Shown: positions 1 through 13,277, counted from the stretch's first letter. The stretch: 64,000 bases of DNA from an uncultured Eubacteriales bacterium (GCA_902802575.1 CADCMN010000014.1:1-64000); one strand, 5' to 3'. Numbers and translations: made by a program. Notes: generated by a model from the sequence alone, not told the origin.

Positions 1-564
1 CACATACTTGTGGGAGGTGCCGTGGAAGCCGTAGCGGCGGACGCCGTACTGCTTGTAGAGCTCATAGGGCAGAGCGTACATGAAGTGGGAGGGCTCCATT
101 CCCTGGCCCCAGGCGGTGTCAAACACGCCCACCATGGGGGTGTCGGGCAGGGCGGCCTGGCAGCCGGCGATGCCCATCAAATTGGCGGGATTGTGCAGCG
201 GCCCCAGGGGGATGCACTCCTTCATGGCCTCGATGACCGCGTCGTCGATGCGGACGGATCCGGAGAACTTCTCTCCGCCATGGACCATGCGGTGACCGAC
301 GGCGGCGATCTCGGACATGTCCTTGATGACGCCCACCTTGGCGTCGGTCAGGATGTCGAGGACCATCTTGATGGCCACTTCGTGGTTGGGCATATCCTTC
401 TGGATCTCCACCTTGTCACCCTTGGCGGGTTTGTAGGTGAGCATGCTGCCGTCGATGCCGATGCGCTCGCAAAGACCCTTGGCGATGACGGTCTCGGTGT
501 CGATGTCGATGAGCTGATACTTGAGGGAGGAGCTGCCGGCGTTGATGACAAGGATGTTCTTCAT
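1..564 (-). CDS. ackA: Acetate kinase, N-terminal part (cut by window edge)
   Basis: Acetate kinase makes ATP and acetate from acetyl phosphate and ADP in the cytoplasm, the second step of the Pta-AckA pathway. Only the first 188 codons lie in the window. The protein opens with the kinase phosphate-binding motif NAGSSSLK and also shows HRMVHGGE and, near the edge, [10 protein letters not shown], all typical of the family. It starts at 564, 13 bp after the pta stop, with a GGAGAAG ribosome site, so it is co-transcribed as the second gene of a pta-ackA operon. About half of a usual 400-residue protein is missing beyond position 1. Confidence 0.96.
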   Translation of the reverse strand, partial: MKNILVINAGSSSLKYQLIDIDTETVIAKGLCERIGIDGSMLTYKPAKGDKVEIQKDMPNHEVAIKMVLDILTDAKVGVIKDMSEIAAVGHRMVHGGEKFSGSVRIDDAVIEAMKECIPLGPLHNPANLMGIAGCQAALPDTPMVGVFDTAWGQGMEPSHFMYALPYELYKQYGVRRYGFHGTSHKYV

Positions 565-577
565 GGCGTCTTCTCCT

Positions 578-1591
578 TTATGCCTGCTTCATGCCCTGGG
601 CCTGGACGGCGGTGATGGCCACCAACGACACGATGTCCTCGATGGAGCAGCCGCGGGAAAGGTCGTTGATGGGAGCGGCAAAGCCCTGGCTCACGGGGCC
701 GATGGCCTCGGCGCCGCCCAGCCGCTGGACCAGCTTATAGCCGATGTTGCCGGACTGCAGATCGGGGAAGATGAGGATGTTGGCTTTGCCGGCCACGGGG
801 CTGCCGGGGCACTTCAAATTGCCCACCTTGGCCACCAGAGCGGCGTCGGCCTGCATCTCGCCGTCCACCATGAGATCCGGATTCAGCTCCTTCACCTTGG
901 CGGTGGCGGCGGCGACCTTGTCCACGTTCTCGTGCTTGGCGGAACCCTTGGTAGAGAAGCTCAGCATGGCGACACGGGGCTCCTTGAAGTCCAGCAGGAC
1001 CTTGGCGTTCTCCGCGGTGCAGAGGGCGATCTCGGCCAGCTGATCGGCATCGGGATTGATGTTGATGGCGCAGTCGCCAAAGAGGATGGTGCCGTCCTCG
1101 CCGTAGGACTTATCCTTCACCTGCATGATGAAGAAGCTGGAGATGGTCTTGATGCCGGGGCGCATCTTCACGATCTGGAGGCCCGGACGGAGGGTGTTGC
1201 CGGTGGTGTTGATGGCGCCGGAGACGAAGCCGTCCGCCTTCTTGTCCTTCACCATCATGGCGGCGAAGAACAGGGGGTCCTTCATGGTGACGGCGGCCTT
1301 CTCGGGGGTCACGCCCTTCAGCTTACGCATCTCATAGAACTTTTCCACATAGGCGGGATAGAGCTCATGGTTCTCAGGATCGATGATGTCGATGCCGGCG
1401 ATATCCGCGTTGTACTGGGCGGCGATGGCGGCGATCTTTTCGGGCTTGCCAAACAGAGTGACATCGGCAAGGCCCTGCTCCTTGATGATGGCGGCGGCCT
1501 GGACGGTGCGCTCCTCTTCTCCCTCAGGAAGAAGAATGTGCTGCTTGTTGGCTTTGGCTTTGGCTTTGATGCCTTCGATCAATGATGACAT
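578..1591 (-). CDS. pta: Phosphate acetyltransferase
   Basis: Converts acetyl-CoA and phosphate to acetyl phosphate, feeding acetate kinase encoded just downstream. The 337-residue length is that of the short, single-domain class of Pta. Recognisable family stretches are [10 protein letters not shown] near the N-terminus, [17 protein letters not shown] (about 120-136), [13 protein letters not shown] and [11 protein letters not shown] in the middle, and [25 protein letters not shown] toward the C-terminus. A GGAGGG ribosome site lies 5-10 bp before the ATG. Together with ackA it indicates fermentative acetate production or acetate assimilation. Confidence 0.96.
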   Translation of the reverse strand: MSSLIEGIKAKAKANKQHILLPEGEEERTVQAAAIIKEQGLADVTLFGKPEKIAAIAAQYNADIAGIDIIDPENHELYPAYVEKFYEMRKLKGVTPEKAAVTMKDPLFFAAMMVKDKKADGFVSGAINTTGNTLRPGLQIVKMRPGIKTISSFFIMQVKDKSYGEDGTILFGDCAININPDADQLAEIALCTAENAKVLLDFKEPRVAMLSFSTKGSAKHENVDKVAAATAKVKELNPDLMVDGEMQADAALVAKVGNLKCPGSPVAGKANILIFPDLQSGNIGYKLVQRLGGAEAIGPVSQGFAAPINDLSRGCSIEDIVSLVAITAVQAQGMKQA

Positions 1592-1624
1592 GTCGTTTAA
1601 CCCTCCAAAATAAATTTCTATTCG

Positions 1625-1633
1625 ATTCTACCA
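1625..1633 (-). promoter_or_regulatory. Possible extended -10 promoter for pta-ackA
   Basis: On the minus strand TGGTAGAAT reads as an extended -10 (TG-N-TAGAAT), placed about 35 bp before the pta start. No good -35 is seen, which is common for extended -10 promoters. Position supports it; sequence support is moderate. Confidence 0.35.
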
Positions 1634-1651
1634 CAAACGAAAGAATAATGG

Positions 1652-1657
1652 TATACT
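1652..1657 (+). promoter_or_regulatory. Possible -10 element for tmcAL
   Basis: TATACT lies 54 bp before the tmcAL start in the divergent pta/tmcAL spacer. The -35 position is poor, so this is a weak call. Confidence 0.3.
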
Positions 1658-1711
1658 TATTTTCAGAAAATGAGCCATATATTTCTTTTGGCGGCAAAGG
1701 AGCGTGCAACC

Positions 1712-2914
1712 ATGCGTGTCGTAGGCGTTATCGCGGAATACAATCCCCTGCACAACGGGCATATCTATCATCTGGAGCAGGCGAAGCGGAAGACCGGCGC
1801 TTCCTACTGCATCGTCGTTATGTCGGGCAACTTCGTCCAGCGGGGGGAGCCCGCCTGCACGGACAAGTTCACTCGGGCGGAATGGGCCCTGCAGGCGGGG
1901 GCGGATCTGGTGATCGAGCTGCCCAGCGTGTTTGCCGTCGCCTCGGCGGAGCGGTTTGCGGAAGGGGCCGTGCGGCTGTTGCACGCCACGGGCTTGGTGA
2001 CGGACCTGGCCTTCGGCGCGGAACAGGGCGATATCGGAAAGCTCAGCCAGCTGGCGGAGTACCTGGCCGAGGAGCCGCCGGAATTCAAATCCTACCTGCA
2101 ATACCATCTGAAGATGGGCGAGAGCTTCCCTCGGGCTCGCTACGAGGCTTTGCAGGACATGGGCGCCGACGCGGAGCTCCTGGCAGAGTTGGTCAAGCCC
2201 AACAATATCCTGGCCATGGAATATCTGCGTTCCCTCCACAAGTATGCGCCGGAGATCTGCCCCGTGCCCATCGAGCGCATCGGCGGCGGCTACAACGATG
2301 ATTTCCTCACAGGGGAATACTCCTCCGCCACCGCCATCCGCGCCGCCATCCGGGAGGGCAACACCCAGGTCTTATCCACCATGCCTCTGTTCGTCTCCGG
2401 GGCCATGCAGTTCGACCCTCAGTTCCCCGTGACCGTCAACGACGTGGGGGACATGATGCTCTACAAGCTCCGGCTCATGAAGGCGGAGGACGTGCAGCGG
2501 CTCCCCGACGTGCGGGAGGGCTTCGAGCAAAACCTGCTGAAGGCGGCACGGACCGCCGTGGACGCCGACAGCTTCTTTGAGACGGTGAAAACCAAACGGT
2601 ACACCATGGCCCGGGTCAAGCGCATCGGCATGAGCGCTCTACTGGACATGAGCGATGATCTGGCGGAGGATATGTCCGCCGATGATCGGAACCTCTACTT
2701 CCGGGTCCTGGGCATGCGCCGGGACGCCCGGTCCCTCCTGTCCGCCATCGCCAGCCTCAGCAAAATGCCGCTCATCATGCGCAACGCCGACATCGGCAAG
2801 TGCACGGACGTCGCCCGGGAATCCCTGCGGGTGGACGCCCTCTCCACGGACATCCTCTCCTACGCATTGAGAAAGCCGCTCCACCGGGACAGCGAAGCGG
2901 CCATACTGGTCTGA
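1712..2914 (+). CDS. tmcAL: tRNA(Met) cytidine acetate ligase (YlbM family)
   Basis: TmcAL uses ATP and acetate to form N4-acetylcytidine at the wobble base of elongator tRNA(Met). The 400-residue protein has the nucleotidyltransferase signature EYNPLHNGH (about 9-17), VVMSGNFVQRGEPA and a later KPNNILAMEYL segment, all typical of YlbM. I chose the ATG at 1712 because AAAGGAG sits 8 bp upstream; an in-frame ATG at 1670 would add 14 residues outside the family start and has no ribosome site. Its substrate acetate is the product of the adjacent pta-ackA operon, a plausible but unproven link. ylbM lies close to ylbK and ylbJ in Bacillus, as here. Confidence 0.93.
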   Translation: MRVVGVIAEYNPLHNGHIYHLEQAKRKTGASYCIVVMSGNFVQRGEPACTDKFTRAEWALQAGADLVIELPSVFAVASAERFAEGAVRLLHATGLVTDLAFGAEQGDIGKLSQLAEYLAEEPPEFKSYLQYHLKMGESFPRARYEALQDMGADAELLAELVKPNNILAMEYLRSLHKYAPEICPVPIERIGGGYNDDFLTGEYSSATAIRAAIREGNTQVLSTMPLFVSGAMQFDPQFPVTVNDVGDMMLYKLRLMKAEDVQRLPDVREGFEQNLLKAARTAVDADSFFETVKTKRYTMARVKRIGMSALLDMSDDLAEDMSADDRNLYFRVLGMRRDARSLLSAIASLSKMPLIMRNADIGKCTDVARESLRVDALSTDILSYALRKPLHRDSEAAILV

Positions 2915-2932
2915 TTTTATTCAGGAGTTCCA

Positions 2933-2956
2933 GCCTCCTTTACGGGAGGCTTTTTT
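2933..2956 (+). terminator. Intrinsic terminator of tmcAL
   Basis: A GCCTCC/GGAGGC stem with a 6-nt loop is followed by six T, 18 bp after the tmcAL stop. It overlaps the last codons of the converging patatin gene. Confidence 0.8.
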
Positions 2957-3755
2957 GTTCCGATACGTGGGCGTCCATGCCCAACAATTCCCGGATCCGG
3001 GGCAGGGCTTCCGTGGCTTTCTGACGCCCGGCGGCCACGCTCTCCTCATAGCCGTTGATCTTGAGGAGGCCCATAAAGGAGGCGTCGGGACGGATGACCA
3101 CGTCCCCCTTGTCCGCCTGGCGGACGGTCATGTGCGCCTGCATGATGTCGGTGGACCGGCGCAGGATGTCCACCGGCGAAGGATGCTCGGGATCGAAGAA
3201 ATTTCGCTTGATGCCCAGATCCGAGGTGATGACCACGTCCGCGCCCCGCTGCCGCAGCACGTCCACCGGCAGTTCCTCGATGACGCCCCCGTCCACATAG
3301 TAATGGCCGTCAATACAGGCCGGCGTGAACACTCCCGGCACCGCCATGCTGGCCCGGACCGCTCGATGGAGCTTTCCCTCCTCGAACACCTTCATCTCGC
3401 CGGATATGAGATCGGCAGCAATACAGACAAAGGGGATCCTTGTCTCTCCGAAGGACAGATTGTGGGTCAGGGTCATAACCACCTCTTCGATCTTGTCGCC
3501 GCTGAGAAACCCGCCCTGGATGGGGATGCCCAGGTCGATGATGGTCTTGGCGTCCACCGTACCCAGATATCGCTCCAGCATTCTGAGATTGGTCCCCGCG
3601 GCATAGATGGCGCCGAAAATGGCTCCCGCACTGCAGCCGGAGATAAGGTCGGGCACGATGCCGTTCTCCTCCAGCACCTGCAGCACGCCCACGTGAGCGA
3701 GGCCCCTGGCCCCGCCGGAACCCAGGCAAAGGCCCACTTTCTTTCCGTGTATCAT
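2940..3755 (-). CDS. Patatin-like phospholipase (YlbK/RssA family)
   Basis: A 271-residue cytoplasmic or membrane-associated serine esterase of the patatin/NTE fold. Visible are the oxyanion-hole loop GSGGARG (12-18), the nucleophile elbow GCSAG with Ser42, and the partner Asp155 in VDGGV, so the Ser-Asp dyad is intact. The natural substrate is unknown. In Bacillus the equivalent ylbK lies between ylbJ and ylbM in one direction; here it lies between them but on the opposite strand. The last residues are encoded inside the terminator of the converging tmcAL gene. Confidence 0.9.
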   Translation of the reverse strand: MIHGKKVGLCLGSGGARGLAHVGVLQVLEENGIVPDLISGCSAGAIFGAIYAAGTNLRMLERYLGTVDAKTIIDLGIPIQGGFLSGDKIEEVVMTLTHNLSFGETRIPFVCIAADLISGEMKVFEEGKLHRAVRASMAVPGVFTPACIDGHYYVDGGVIEELPVDVLRQRGADVVITSDLGIKRNFFDPEHPSPVDILRRSTDIMQAHMTVRQADKGDVVIRPDASFMGLLKINGYEESVAAGRQKATEALPRIRELLGMDAHVSEQKSLP

Positions 3756-3784
3756 GAATTCTTACGCTCCTTCGTCCATACAGT
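3756..3784 (+). promoter_or_regulatory. Putative sporulation sigma-E promoter for ylbJ
   Basis: CATACAGT at 3777-3784 matches the Bacillus sigma-E -10 consensus CATACAnT exactly. A looser -35-like GAATTC lies 15 bp upstream at 3756-3761. Only five bases separate the -10 from the ylbJ ATG at 3790. Based on consensus matching only. Confidence 0.45.
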
Positions 3785-3789
3785 AAACC

Positions 3790-4830
3790 ATGAAACGCCT
3801 GACGCCCTTTGTGCCGCTGCTGCTCCTCGGCGCTTTGCTGCTCTTCCCCGGCGCCGCCCTTGCCGGGGCGAAACGGGGACTCGATATCTGGTGGGGCAGC
3901 GTTTTTTCAGCCCTGCTGCCCTGTCTGATCGCGGTGAGATCGGCTCAGGCGCTGGGGATTCTGGGCCTGGCCGCCCGTCATCCCCGGGGCAAACTGGCCG
4001 CCGTGCTCAGCTTCTCCCTGCTTTCCGGGGCCCCCAACGGCGCGAAGCTCCTGCACGCCCTTGTGGAGGACGGCAGCCTTTCCCCATGGGAGGGGCAGCG
4101 GCTGGCGCCCTTTGTCAACAGCGTCAGTCCGGCGTTTCTGCTCTCCATCATAGCATCGGAGCTGCTGAAAAACAAGGCCCTGTTCGGACCCATGGCCGCA
4201 GGCTTCTACGGTTGTATCCTGTGCTGCCTTGTCCCTGCGGTATTTCGTCGGCACGATCCCTCTTCGCCCATCCATCCCCCGCAGGCAAAGGCAATTCCGT
4301 TTTCAGACGCCATCTCCTCGGCCATAGAGGGCAGCATGCTGGATATGCTGCGCATCGGCGGCTGCATCGTCTTCTCCTGCACTCTGCTCTCCCTCATTCA
4401 GCCGTTTGCGGCCCGGGAATCCCTGTTCGCCGTCTTTTCGGGTCTTATTGAGGTGAGTACCGGCACCTCGACCATCGCCGCCCTGGCGTTGCCCCTGCGT
4501 CTTAAAGTCAGCCTTCTGACGAGCGCTGCCGCCTTCGGGGGGATGTCCCTGGCTTTGCAGACAGCATGCTGCTATCCTGCGCTGAAGCTTGGCCCCTATC
4601 TCTTGGGGAAGCTGGCCTTGGGCGTCCTGTCTGGCGCCGCCTGCTATCTTCTGTTCCCCCTGTTCCCCAGCGTATCAGCGGCCTTTGCCAGCCGTCAGAC
4701 GGTGATCTCCCGAAGCCTGTCTCTCAGCGCTTTGCTCCTTTCCTCCGCTCTCTCCGTCGCCTTCGTGGGCGTCCTGGGGCTGATGATGAGTGCAAAAAAC
4801 AGAAAAATGCAGATTGTTGCAAAAGAATGA
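3790..4830 (+). CDS. ylbJ: Sporulation integral membrane protein YlbJ
   Basis: A 346-residue polytopic membrane protein with about eight hydrophobic segments, starting with a Leu-rich segment at 8-28. The stretch [23 protein letters not shown] followed by [14 protein letters not shown] (about 77-120) matches the nucleoside-recognition-like core of YlbJ. In Bacillus subtilis YlbJ is made in the mother cell under sigma-E and is needed for heat-resistant spores; the molecular role is not known. No Shine-Dalgarno precedes the ATG and a sigma-E-like -10 ends five bases before it, so the transcript may be leaderless. Confidence 0.88.
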   Translation: MKRLTPFVPLLLLGALLLFPGAALAGAKRGLDIWWGSVFSALLPCLIAVRSAQALGILGLAARHPRGKLAAVLSFSLLSGAPNGAKLLHALVEDGSLSPWEGQRLAPFVNSVSPAFLLSIIASELLKNKALFGPMAAGFYGCILCCLVPAVFRRHDPSSPIHPPQAKAIPFSDAISSAIEGSMLDMLRIGGCIVFSCTLLSLIQPFAARESLFAVFSGLIEVSTGTSTIAALALPLRLKVSLLTSAAAFGGMSLALQTACCYPALKLGPYLLGKLALGVLSGAACYLLFPLFPSVSAAFASRQTVISRSLSLSALLLSSALSVAFVGVLGLMMSAKNRKMQIVAKE

Positions 4831-4859
4831 TTGCCTTTTTTTCGGATATCGGGTATACT
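4831..4859 (+). promoter_or_regulatory. Sigma-A promoter for guaB
   Basis: TTGCCT (4831-4836), a 17-bp spacer and TATACT (4854-4859) lie 27 bp before the guaB start and directly after the ylbJ stop. Confidence 0.75.
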
Positions 4860-4886
4860 TGGGCAAATCATTTTGAGGAGGGCAAC

Positions 4887-6392
4887 ATGGCTTATTACTT
4901 CAGCGAACCGTCTCATACCTTCTCCGAGTATCTGCTCGTTCCCGGTTATTCTTCCTCGGCCTGCACGCCTCAGAACGTGTCTTTGGTCACTCCCCTGTGC
5001 AAGTTCAAGATGAATGAGGCCCCGGCCCTGACCATGAACATCCCCCTGGTCTCCGCCGTGATGCAGTCCGTGTCCGGCGAAAAGCTGGCGGCGGCCCTGG
5101 CAAGGGAAGGCGGCGTGTCCTTCATCTTCGTGTCCCAGACCATCGAGAGCCAGGCGGCCATGGTCCGGGCGGTGAAGAAGTGCAAGTCCGGCTTCGTTCG
5201 CAGCGATTCCAACGTGACCCCCGAATCCACGCTGAGCGATGTGATCGCCCTCAAGGAGCGCACGGGCCACTCCACCATCGCCGTCACCGCTGACGGCACC
5301 CCCGATGGGAAGCTGTTGGGCATGGTCACCAGCCGGGACTATCGCGTGAGCCGCATGAGCCCGGATACCCCCGTCCGGGAGTTCATGACCCCCTTCTCCT
5401 CCCTGGTATACGCCTATGAGGGCGTGAGCCTTCGGGAGGCCAACGACATCATCTGGGAGCACAAGCTCAACACCCTGCCCGTCATCACCCGGGACGGCTG
5501 CATGTCCTCCTTTGTGTTCCGCAAGGACTACGACGCCCACAAGGACAACCCCCTGGAGCTGCTGGACGACCACAAGCGGTACGTGGTGGGCGCAGGCGTC
5601 AATACCCGTGACTATGAAAAGCGCATCCCCGCCCTCATCGAAGCCGGAGCAGACATCCTCTGTATCGACTCCTCCGAGGGTTTCACCGAGTGGCAGCAGC
5701 GCACTATCGACTTCGTCCGCCGGAACTACGGCGATTCCGTGAAGATCGGCGCGGGCAACGTGGTGGACGGAGACGGGTTCCGCTTTCTGGCGGAGGCCGG
5801 CGCCGACTTTGTGAAGGTGGGCATCGGCGGCGGCAGCATCTGCATCACCCGGGAGACCAAGGGCATCGGCCGCGGCCAGGCCACTGCCGTGCAGGACGTG
5901 GCGGCCGCCCGGGACGAGTATCTGAAGAAGACCGGCGTCTACGTGCCGGTGTGCGCCGACGGCGGCATCGTTCAGGATTACCATGTGACGCTGGCCCTGG
6001 CCATGGGCGCGGATTTCTGCATGCTGGGCCGATACTTCGCCCGGTTCGACGAGAGCCCCACCAACAAGGTCCTTATCAACGGCAGCTACATGAAGGAATA
6101 CTGGGGCGAAGGCAGCGCCCGTGCCCGGAACTGGCAGCGGTACGACAACGGCGGCGACAAGAAGCTGACCTTCGAGGAGGGCGTGGATTCCTATGTGCCC
6201 TACGCCGGCCCTCTGCACAACAACGTGGAGACCACTCTCCACAAGGTCCGGTCCACCATGTGCAACTGCGGCGCCACCACTATCGCCGAACTTCGGGAAA
6301 AGGCTCGCCTCACCCTGGTCTCCCCCGCCTCCATGGTGGAGGGCGGCGCCCACGACGTGCTCCAGAAGGACAGCCGGTACTTCGCGAACTAA
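4887..6392 (+). CDS. guaB: IMP dehydrogenase
   Basis: Oxidises IMP to XMP with NAD, the committed step of GMP synthesis. The 501-residue protein has the catalytic barrel split by a CBS pair (about 95-215), the conserved DSSEG, and the active-site loop GGGSICITR with catalytic Cys319. The flap region reads [15 protein letters not shown] with the expected Arg-Tyr pair, and differs from the common YRGMGS form, as do GGGS (usually GPGS) and CITR (usually CTTR). These variants occur together, pointing to a divergent IMPDH clade rather than GMP reductase, since CBS domains and flap Arg are kept. The start at 4887 has GAGGAGGG upstream. Confidence 0.93.
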   Translation: MAYYFSEPSHTFSEYLLVPGYSSSACTPQNVSLVTPLCKFKMNEAPALTMNIPLVSAVMQSVSGEKLAAALAREGGVSFIFVSQTIESQAAMVRAVKKCKSGFVRSDSNVTPESTLSDVIALKERTGHSTIAVTADGTPDGKLLGMVTSRDYRVSRMSPDTPVREFMTPFSSLVYAYEGVSLREANDIIWEHKLNTLPVITRDGCMSSFVFRKDYDAHKDNPLELLDDHKRYVVGAGVNTRDYEKRIPALIEAGADILCIDSSEGFTEWQQRTIDFVRRNYGDSVKIGAGNVVDGDGFRFLAEAGADFVKVGIGGGSICITRETKGIGRGQATAVQDVAAARDEYLKKTGVYVPVCADGGIVQDYHVTLALAMGADFCMLGRYFARFDESPTNKVLINGSYMKEYWGEGSARARNWQRYDNGGDKKLTFEEGVDSYVPYAGPLHNNVETTLHKVRSTMCNCGATTIAELREKARLTLVSPASMVEGGAHDVLQKDSRYFAN

Positions 6393-6416
6393 ACAAAAAT
6401 TTCTCTGAAAAAATCC

Positions 6417-6444
6417 TTGCTTTTTTCTCTCGGATGTGTATAAT
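6417..6444 (+). promoter_or_regulatory. Promoter of tRNA-Ala
   Basis: TTGCTT (6417-6422), a 16-bp spacer and a perfect TATAAT (6439-6444) end 19 bp before the mature tRNA 5' end. Confidence 0.75.
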
Positions 6445-6463
6445 ACTTATTGCGTTCATTCGA

Positions 6464-6539
6464 GGGGCATTAGCACAGTTGGTAGCGCGCAACGTTCGCA
6501 ATGTTGAGGTCAGGGGTTCGAATCCCCTATGCTCCACCA
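6464..6539 (+). tRNA. tRNA-Ala (anticodon CGC)
   Basis: A 76-nt cloverleaf with genomically encoded CCA. Acceptor stem GGGGCAT pairs with ATGCTCC (one G-T). The 7-nt anticodon loop TTCGCAA gives anticodon CGC, reading the alanine codon GCG. The T arm is AGGGG-TTCGAAT-CCCCT. It follows guaB with its own promoter. Its 3' 16-20 bases are repeated twice in the 300 bp downstream. Confidence 0.95.
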
Positions 6540-6542
6540 AAA

Positions 6543-6569
6543 AACAGCCCATCCGGGTGGTTGTTTTTT
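6543..6569 (+). terminator. Intrinsic terminator of tRNA-Ala
   Basis: AACAGCC pairs imperfectly with GGTTGTT around a GC-rich loop and runs into six T, starting four bases after the tRNA CCA. It lies before the repeat block, so the repeat would need separate transcription or read-through. Confidence 0.65.
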
Positions 6570-6583
6570 GCTGTCTCATTTCT

Positions 6584-6680
6584 GGGGATTCGAACGGGTC
6601 CGGTAGTGAATCAGGCCACAGTGTGGCCTGAGAGCCGGACCCCGACCAAGCCCGCAGGCGCGAATTCGAATCCCCTATGC
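6584..6680. repeat. tRNA-linked palindromic repeat, unit A
   Basis: A non-coding nested hairpin. Outer stem: GGGGATTCGAA (6584-6594) pairs perfectly with TTCGAATCCCC (6665-6675). Middle stem: GGGTCCGG (6596-6603) with CCGGACCC (6635-6642). Apical hairpin: 9 bp from TCAGGCCAC (6611-6619), loop AGT, GTGGCCTGA (6623-6631). An unpaired 3' segment (6643-6664) ends in GCAGGCGCGAA. The outer 3' arm is a copy of the tRNA-Ala T arm, running to 6680. I do not recognise a named family; it may be an unclassified structured RNA or a small non-autonomous mobile element. Confidence 0.75.
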
Positions 6681-6842
6681 CTTGATTCGAACGGGCGCAG
6701 AAGTGAATGAAGCCCCAGTGGGGCTTCAGAGCCTCCCCTGGGCTTCGCCCGGCCTTGCTGAAAAAGCCGCGCTGTGGCGTTTTCCTGGCGCTCGGCCCCC
6801 CTCCCAAGCCCACAGGCGCGAATTCGAATCCCCTATGCTCCA
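6681..6842. repeat. tRNA-linked palindromic repeat, unit B
   Basis: A second, longer copy of the unit, in tandem. It keeps GATTCGAACGGG (6684-6695), the AGTGAATGA lead-in, a 9-bp apical hairpin with the same AGT loop (6708-6728), and the 3' block AAGCCCACAGGCGCGAA followed by a tRNA 3'-end copy (6823-6842). GGGCGC (6693-6698) can pair with GCGCTC (6788-6793). Relative to unit A there are about 65 extra bases holding a further small hairpin (GGGCTTCGCCC). The last bases overlap the stop codon of the minus-strand acetyltransferase gene. Confidence 0.7.
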
Positions 6843-7291
6843 TACCTTTCCATTATTATAAATAACTCATCCGTGTCATCCACCCGCTGCCGATGCTCCG
6901 TCATGCAGAAGCCGTGGCGCTCATAAAGGCGGATGGCGCCGGGATTCTTCTCGAGAACAAGCAGACGCCTGGCCCGGGTGTGCCGGAGAGCATGCTCCAG
7001 CAAAGCGCTGCCAACGCCCTTGTTATGAAAAACGGGTTCCACAAACAGCTTTTCGATCTCGTCCCCGTTGATCCGAATGAAACCCTTCACCACACCGTCG
7101 TCAAAGACATAGGTGTGTTCGATCTTATCCGGCTGATCCAGATATTCCCGCATCAAAACAGGCACGTTCAGCTCCGAGAAAAAATAAGCGTCGTTTCGAA
7201 ACAGCGGATAGAAGTGAAGACGGTAGTTAACTATTTCTATCTCCGCAAGGCGGCAACTGTCGCCCGGGACGGCTTTACGGATGCAGGACAT
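6833..7291 (-). CDS. GNAT family N-acetyltransferase
   Basis: A 152-residue acetyl-CoA-dependent N-acetyltransferase; the acceptor is unknown. It shows the GNAT core: an IRKAVPGD start, beta-strand FIRINGDEIEKLFVEPVFHNKGVGSALLEHAL with the acetyl-CoA pyrophosphate loop (about 85-115), and AIRLYERHGF near 128. AAGGAG lies 6 bp before the ATG. The final codons (Tyr-Gly-Ala-stop) are encoded inside the downstream copy of the tRNA-Ala 3' end, so the C-terminus may have been altered by that element. It is monocistronic. Confidence 0.87.
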   Translation of the reverse strand: MSCIRKAVPGDSCRLAEIEIVNYRLHFYPLFRNDAYFFSELNVPVLMREYLDQPDKIEHTYVFDDGVVKGFIRINGDEIEKLFVEPVFHNKGVGSALLEHALRHTRARRLLVLEKNPGAIRLYERHGFCMTEHRQRVDDTDELFIIMERYGA

Positions 7292-7321
7292 GGTCGTGGC
7301 TCCTTATATTGTACTGTCTAT

Positions 7322-7350
7322 ACTGTAACGCAACCGGTCGTCATTTGCAA
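7322..7350 (-). promoter_or_regulatory. Promoter of the GNAT gene
   Basis: On the minus strand TTGCAA (7345-7350), 17 bp, TACAGT (7322-7327), about 30 bp before the start at 7291. Confidence 0.6.
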
Positions 7351-7467
7351 ACGGTTTTCCCTCGCCCCCCCTCTTTGAACGATTCGCGCGATCGCCATTT
7401 CGCGCCGCCCAATTCAAAATAGCACGGTATTTCAATATGTTTTACTTTTTTTTAGCAAAGGATTCTA

Positions 7468-7496
7468 TTGTCAAATCCTCTTTTTTTTGATATAGT
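7468..7496 (+). promoter_or_regulatory. Promoter of the DUF4364-pcrA-ligA operon
   Basis: TTGTCA (7468-7473), a 17-bp T-rich spacer and TATAGT (7491-7496), 26 bp before the DUF4364 start. The preceding 7352-7467 stretch is AT/GC mosaic with no feature I can name. Confidence 0.75.
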
Positions 7497-7522
7497 GTTC
7501 AATAATAGGGGGAAAAAAGGGT

Positions 7523-8056
7523 ATGCCGAATTTCTTGGAGGGTCTTCCCAAGGAGAAAGTGCAGCTGCTGTACATCCTGAAAGCCGCCCGGACGGAGCTG
7601 ACGGAGCAGCAGTTCTATCAGTGCGCCTATGAGTGCGCGGGCATGACATGGTTTTCCTTCCACGATGTGGTGGGCGATCTGGAGCAAAACGGGGACATCG
7701 TCTATGAGCGCCGCCCTTTCGGCGCCTGCGCCTATTTGACGGAACAGGGAAAAATGACCCTGGCCATGTTTGAAAAGGGCCTTACGTACTCCCTTAGGGA
7801 AAGCATCGACGCGTATATGAAGCGGGCCGCCTCCCAGTTTCGCCAGGAGCGGGAGCTGGTCTCCCAGGATGAACCGCTTCCCGGCGGCGGCATACTGGTC
7901 CGTCTCAAAGCTCTGGAGGGAGATCGGGTGCTGCTGGAGATCGACATGACAGTAGCCTCTCTGGAGGAATCGCTGACCATACGAAAGAACTGGCAGCAGC
8001 AGAGCATGCAGCTGTACGATACCATTTACGACGCACTGACGAACAAGGAAGAGTAG
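7523..8056 (+). CDS. DUF4364 family protein, winged-helix-like
   Basis: A 177-residue cytoplasmic protein matching the DUF4364 family of Clostridia. The N-terminal 80 residues (LLYILKAARTELTEQQFYQC... FHDVVGDLEQNGDIVYE... YLTEQGK) look like a winged helix with a wing ending in a Thr-Glu-Gln-Gly turn; the C-terminal part contains a beta-rich segment and an acidic tail. A DNA-binding or regulatory role is inferred from fold only. It opens the operon with pcrA, 8 bp upstream of that gene, so a link with DNA repair is possible. Confidence 0.85.
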   Translation: MPNFLEGLPKEKVQLLYILKAARTELTEQQFYQCAYECAGMTWFSFHDVVGDLEQNGDIVYERRPFGACAYLTEQGKMTLAMFEKGLTYSLRESIDAYMKRAASQFRQERELVSQDEPLPGGGILVRLKALEGDRVLLEIDMTVASLEESLTIRKNWQQQSMQLYDTIYDALTNKEE

Positions 8057-8064
8057 GGATCGAA

Positions 8065-13215
<5,151 letters not shown>

Positions 13216-13224
13216 GATTGGTAC

Positions 13225-13254
13225 TTGCACAGATAAGCGTTTCTATGCTATAAT
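13225..13254 (+). promoter_or_regulatory. Promoter of yicC-gmk-rpoZ
   Basis: TTGCAC (13225-13230), an 18-bp spacer and a perfect TATAAT (13249-13254), 23 bp before the yicC start. Confidence 0.75.
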
Positions 13255-13277
13255 GATATAGTTTTGGGAGGTAGCTT

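Noticed and set aside
521-1585. A 354-codon plus-strand frame opposite pta
   Set aside because: It is the antisense of a clear enzyme gene; composition is Gly/Leu/His/Asp-rich as expected for the complement of GC-rich codons, with no ribosome site.
4695-6353. A 552-codon minus-strand frame opposite guaB
   Set aside because: Antisense shadow of guaB with no family motifs.
5690-6631. A 313-codon plus-strand frame in the 3' half of guaB
   Set aside because: Arg/Gly-rich out-of-frame translation of guaB that runs into the tRNA.
6665-6842. Second and third tRNA-Ala genes
   Set aside because: Only the T arm and acceptor 3' strand are present; no D arm, anticodon arm or 5' acceptor strand can be formed.
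6540-6842. CRISPR array
   Set aside because: The repeats are two long units of different length with no regular spacers, and no cas gene is in the window.
6310-6843. A 177-codon minus-strand frame across the tRNA and the repeats
   Set aside because: It is a translation of the tRNA and palindromic units (EHRGFEPLTSTLRT-like text is typical of translated tRNA genes) and also overlaps guaB.
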